Below, piece by piece: positions 33,854-36,104 of a stretch of DNA of 36,104 bases. Numbering within the stretch: the stretch's first letter is position 1; each line of letters begins with the position of its first letter. The notes beneath the pieces were generated by a model. The model saw nothing but the letters and a program-made list of their open reading frames with translations, was not told where the DNA came from and made no database searches. The position numbers and the translations under genes are program-made. The DNA is from Dehalococcoidia bacterium (lineage in GTDB: Bacteria; Chloroflexota; Dehalococcoidia; Dehalococcoidales; JAUWYK01): positions 1 through 36,104 of the forward strand of contig JAUWYK010000009.1 in assembly GCA_030615865.1 (NCBI GenBank), written 5' to 3'.

Positions 33854-34405
33854 ATGCATATTGAGGCAGATAATGCGAAACTGTATGGTATTTTAGCCAT
33901 CGCGGTCTCTGCTACTGGTATGACGAGAGTTTTTGAGAAAGGGTCTACGCAGAGAATCAGAGATAAATTAGCCCTCTGCATCGACGGATTTCTAAATGCG
34001 CGTAACGAAGAGAAATTTCGGAATAACCATAATGAGTTCTGTGAATGGTTCGTAAGAGAGATTAAAACAACCGCCAAAAAACTAGCATCTTGGGGACAGG
34101 CAGCAAAAGTGATTGATATTGTCCTAAAAGTCTGTGTTTATTATTGCAATCTTCCTTCTGTTAATGATTCACTCAGGATTGTGCCGTGGCTCAATGCAGC
34201 GGTCGATACACAACGCCTCAAAGCACTGAAAGAAAAGTATCCTGGGCTAGTAATGCCTGATGTAAATGCAGTGCAAGATATTGATAGAGAAGTGTATCAA
34301 AAACTACAAGATAAAATGCGAGAGGAAATAAAATTGCCTCCTTTCAGTGGTGAGATATGGCCTGTACAATATGATGATATTAAATGGAGGGAAGAAAACC
34401 CTTAA
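33854..34405 (+). CDS. Hypothetical protein of the MGMT-like cassette
   Basis: No family recognised. Numbered from ATG 33854 (183 residues), chosen because GGAGGTG (33841-33847) lies 6 bases before it; an ATG at 33824 in frame lies inside the previous gene. The start is 1 base after the stop of the MGMT-like gene, so the two are likely cotranslated. The protein looks mostly helical, soluble, with KLYGILAIAVSATGMTRVFEKG near the N-terminus, Trp/Cys-containing blocks (NEFCEWFVREI, VCVYYCNLPS, IVPWLNAAVDTQRLKALKEKYP) and a C-terminal IWPVQYDDIKWREENP. No signal peptide or membrane helix. Partner of the MGMT-like protein by context only. Confidence 0.7.
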   Translation: MHIEADNAKLYGILAIAVSATGMTRVFEKGSTQRIRDKLALCIDGFLNARNEEKFRNNHNEFCEWFVREIKTTAKKLASWGQAAKVIDIVLKVCVYYCNLPSVNDSLRIVPWLNAAVDTQRLKALKEKYPGLVMPDVNAVQDIDREVYQKLQDKMREEIKLPPFSGEIWPVQYDDIKWREENP

Positions 34406-34427
34406 ATTAAAAGGAGACCAATATCTA

Positions 34428-34459
34428 ATGCTAAAAGGCAAAGTTCATTAATACGGTGC
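34428..34459 (+). pseudogene. Duplicated remnant of the leuD 5' end
   Basis: 32 bases starting ATGCTAAAAGGC match the true leuD start (34567-34598) at 31 positions. The single change, T at 34449 for A at 34588, turns Lys8 into TAA, so the copy encodes only M-L-K-G-K-V-H. It keeps a good AAAGGAG about 12 bases upstream (34410-34416). Repeat copy 5 lies between the two copies, so leuD's original start region seems to have been duplicated around the repeat. Confidence 0.8.
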
Positions 34460-34469
34460 AAGGGGATTA

Positions 34470-34560
34470 AAAGGGGCGAAGCCCCTTTAAGAAACTCTTC
34501 CCTCTCATGCAAAGAATACATCTCCATATTATGGGGAGAGGGATAAAGGGTGAGGGGTTG
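34470..34560 (+). repeat. Composite palindromic repeat, copy 5 (degenerate)
   Basis: Between the two copies of the leuD 5' end. AAAGGGGC-GAA-GCCCCTTT (34470-34488), then a diverged second hairpin with arms TCCCTCTC and GAGAGGGA (about 34499-34543) around a loop much longer than in other copies, then a tail ATAAAGGGTGAGGGGTT matching the family. The GAGGGG of the tail is the nearest Shine-Dalgarno-like sequence to the present leuD ATG. Confidence 0.7.
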
Positions 34561-34566
34561 GTCAAT

Positions 34567-35067
34567 ATGCTAAAAGGCAAAGTTCATAAATACGGTGCTG
34601 ATGTGAATACTGATGTGATTATACCGGCTCGGTATCTTAGTCTATCTGAGCCGGCGGAGCTGGCAGAGCACTGCATGGAGGACATAGATAAGGATTTCCT
34701 AAATAGGGTTAAGCCGGGGGATATAATGATGGCTACTACTAACTTTGGCTGTGGCTCATCTAGGGAGCACGCGCCATTGGCTATCAAGGCGGCCGGCATT
34801 TCCTGTATAATTGCTAAAAGCTTTGCTCGTATCTTCTTTCGCAATGCGATAAATATAGGTCTGCCCCTGCTTGAATGCAGTGAGGCAGTGGACAAAACAG
34901 AGGCAGGTGATGTTCTGGAGGTTGACCTGTCCAGCGGAAAGATAAAGAACCTGACCAATGGCATGACTTTCACCGCCAAGCCTTACCCTCATTTTATGGC
35001 TGAGCTTATTTCAGCCGGTGGGCTTATTGAGCATACTAAACAGAGATTAGCTGGCAGGAGGTCTTAG
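34567..35067 (+). CDS. leuD: 3-isopropylmalate dehydratase, small subunit
   Basis: The swivel-domain partner of LeuC. 166 residues from ATG 34567 ([20 protein letters not shown], the family N-terminus); an in-frame ATG at 34507 lies in the repeat and would add 20 unrelated residues. Motifs: [15 protein letters not shown] near residue 10; the active-site loop [18 protein letters not shown] near 60; and [19 protein letters not shown] near 84. The length fits the short archaeal-type LeuD that pairs with a ~420-residue LeuC. leuB starts one base after its stop. Confidence 0.96.
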   Translation: MLKGKVHKYGADVNTDVIIPARYLSLSEPAELAEHCMEDIDKDFLNRVKPGDIMMATTNFGCGSSREHAPLAIKAAGISCIIAKSFARIFFRNAINIGLPLLECSEAVDKTEAGDVLEVDLSSGKIKNLTNGMTFTAKPYPHFMAELISAGGLIEHTKQRLAGRRS

Positions 35068-35068
35068 A

Positions 35069-36104
35069 GTGCAATTTAATATAGCTGTTTTACCCGGCGA
35101 TGGTGTTGGTCCCGAGGTTACTGCTGAGGCAATCAAGGTCTTGCAGGCAGTAGGCAAGAGGTTTAGGCACAAGTTTAACTTGCGCTACGGGCTGATAGGT
35201 GGGGTGGCTATTGATGAGCAGGGAACGGCGCTTTCGCCAGATACTCTTAAGATGTGCCGGGGTTGCGATGCAGTGTTGCTCGGTGCGGTGGGTGGTCCCA
35301 AGTGGGATGACCCCAAGGCTAAGGTTCATCCTGAAGATGGTCTTCTGGCGTTGCGTAAGGGGCTGGGACTATTTGCCAACCTGCGCCCGGTCAAGGTCTC
35401 TCCTCTTCTTGTTGACTCTACTAACCTGAAACCAGGCGTTATTGACGGGGTGGATTTAATATTTGTCCGCGAGCTTACCGGTGGGCTTTACTTTGCCCGA
35501 CCCAAGAGACAGTGGCAGACCTCCCGGGGGAGGCGGGCTACTGATACCATGACCTACTCCGAGCAGGAGATTGAGCGCATTGTTAGGGTCGGCTTTGAGC
35601 TGGCACAAGGTCGGCGTAAGAAATTGACCTCAGTGGATAAAGCCAATGTGCTTGAGTCCTCCCGGCTATGGCGGCAGGTGGCTATGGAGGTAGCTGCAAA
35701 ATATCCTGATGTAGAGCTGGACCATATGCTGGTGGATGCCTGTGCTATGCGACTTATCCAGAACCCCACTTACTTTGATGTGCTGGTTACCGAGAATATG
35801 TTTGGTGATATTCTCACTGATGAGGCATCAATGCTGGCTGGCTCAATGGGAATGTTACCCTCAGCCAGTCTGGCTGGGGTGCCGCAGGAGGGGGTTAACA
35901 TATTTGGTATGTATGAGCCGATACACGGCAGTGCCCCTCGCCGAGCCGGACTGAATATGGCTAACCCCATTGCTATTATTCTCAGCGTAGCTATGATGCT
36001 CCGCTACTCTCTTGGCTTAGCCAACGAGGCACAGATTGTTGAGGCGGCGGTTAGCGAGGTGTTGCAACAGGGCTATCGCACCTATGATATAATGGATGAA
36101 GGTA
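35069..36104 (+). CDS. leuB: 3-isopropylmalate dehydrogenase (3' end outside window)
   Basis: Oxidatively decarboxylates 3-isopropylmalate, the third step of leucine synthesis. 345 codons are visible and the frame is still open at the window end; family length is about 355-370, so only a few residues are missing. Start is GTG at 35069, one base after the leuD stop, with AGGAGG (35056-35061) 7 bases before. Motifs: [19 protein letters not shown] near residue 7; FANLRPVKV near 103; [16 protein letters not shown] near 135; [13 protein letters not shown] near 191; and the metal/NAD region [10 protein letters not shown]...[26 protein letters not shown], then [15 protein letters not shown]...R matches IPMDH rather than isocitrate dehydrogenase. 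Confidence 0.96.
   Translation, partial: MQFNIAVLPGDGVGPEVTAEAIKVLQAVGKRFRHKFNLRYGLIGGVAIDEQGTALSPDTLKMCRGCDAVLLGAVGGPKWDDPKAKVHPEDGLLALRKGLGLFANLRPVKVSPLLVDSTNLKPGVIDGVDLIFVRELTGGLYFARPKRQWQTSRGRRATDTMTYSEQEIERIVRVGFELAQGRRKKLTSVDKANVLESSRLWRQVAMEVAAKYPDVELDHMLVDACAMRLIQNPTYFDVLVTENMFGDILTDEASMLAGSMGMLPSASLAGVPQEGVNIFGMYEPIHGSAPRRAGLNMANPIAIILSVAMMLRYSLGLANEAQIVEAAVSEVLQQGYRTYDIMDEG

Noticed and set aside
28891..34560. CRISPR-like array
   Set aside because: The repeats are dispersed between genes, vary in length and internal spacing, and are self-complementary modules; there are no regular spacers and no cas genes.
34507..34566. 20-residue N-terminal extension of LeuD
   Set aside because: It is encoded by the palindromic repeat; the duplicated remnant upstream also starts at the equivalent ATG, marking 34567 as the ancestral start.
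9723..36104. tRNA or rRNA genes
   Set aside because: The larger gaps were read for cloverleaf ends and T-loop sequence (GGTTCRANYCC); none was found, though a systematic covariance search was not possible.

Overview
The window reads as a stretch of bacterial chromosome dense in amino-acid and purine biosynthesis genes. The gene sets (hisZ-G-D...C-B, purD-E-B-C, guaA, ilvD-B-N-C, leuA-C...D-B), frequent TTG/GTG starts, a HisZ-dependent histidine pathway and an NfeD/slipin operon are consistent with an uncultured Chloroflexota lineage, most likely Dehalococcoidia. That placement is inference from gene order and protein style; no marker gene proves it.

Layout. 1-4.3 kb (+): tail of an unknown gene, an acyl-CoA ligase, a lipoprotein serpin and a biotin-protein ligase. 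4.3-6.8 kb (-): NfeD protease, a short NfeD-like OB protein and a slipin in one operon. 6.9-16.1 kb (+): a histidine cluster split in two. hisZ, hisG (a tandem double-HisG protein) and hisD come first. A three-gene accessory block follows: a PD-(D/E)XK-like protein with a winged helix, a Hanks-type Ser/Thr kinase and an unrecognised, possibly TIM-barrel protein. Then hisC and hisB. 16.1-20.1 kb (-): purD-purE-purB-purC, with purD starting at CTG. 20.1-23.6 kb (-): guaA and a transglutaminase-like lipoprotein. 23.7-24.8 kb (+): threonylcarbamoyl-AMP synthase and rpiB. 24.9-36.1 kb (+): the branched-chain cluster ilvD-B-N-C-leuA-leuC-(MGMT-like, unknown)-leuD-leuB, the last cut by the window end.

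The most notable things are regulatory or accessory. (1) Upstream of hisC lies a complete candidate transcription attenuator: promoter, 31-codon leader peptide with a Phe-Tyr-Tyr-Tyr-Phe-Thr-Phe run, mutually exclusive stems and a terminator. It points to aromatic amino-acid control of HisC. (2) HisG is an internal duplication whose halves have lost different conserved motifs. (3) The nuclease-like/kinase/unknown block interrupts the his cluster, is flanked by a 15-bp direct repeat and has its own promoter and structured leader. (4) A family of composite palindromic repeats sits in five intergenic gaps of the amino-acid operons. One copy carries a nested palindrome; another is flanked by a 32-bp duplication of the leuD 5' end. 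(5) An 11-codon ORF with seven Leu codons lies between leuA and leuC.

No rRNA, tRNA, CRISPR array, transposase or integrase was seen.
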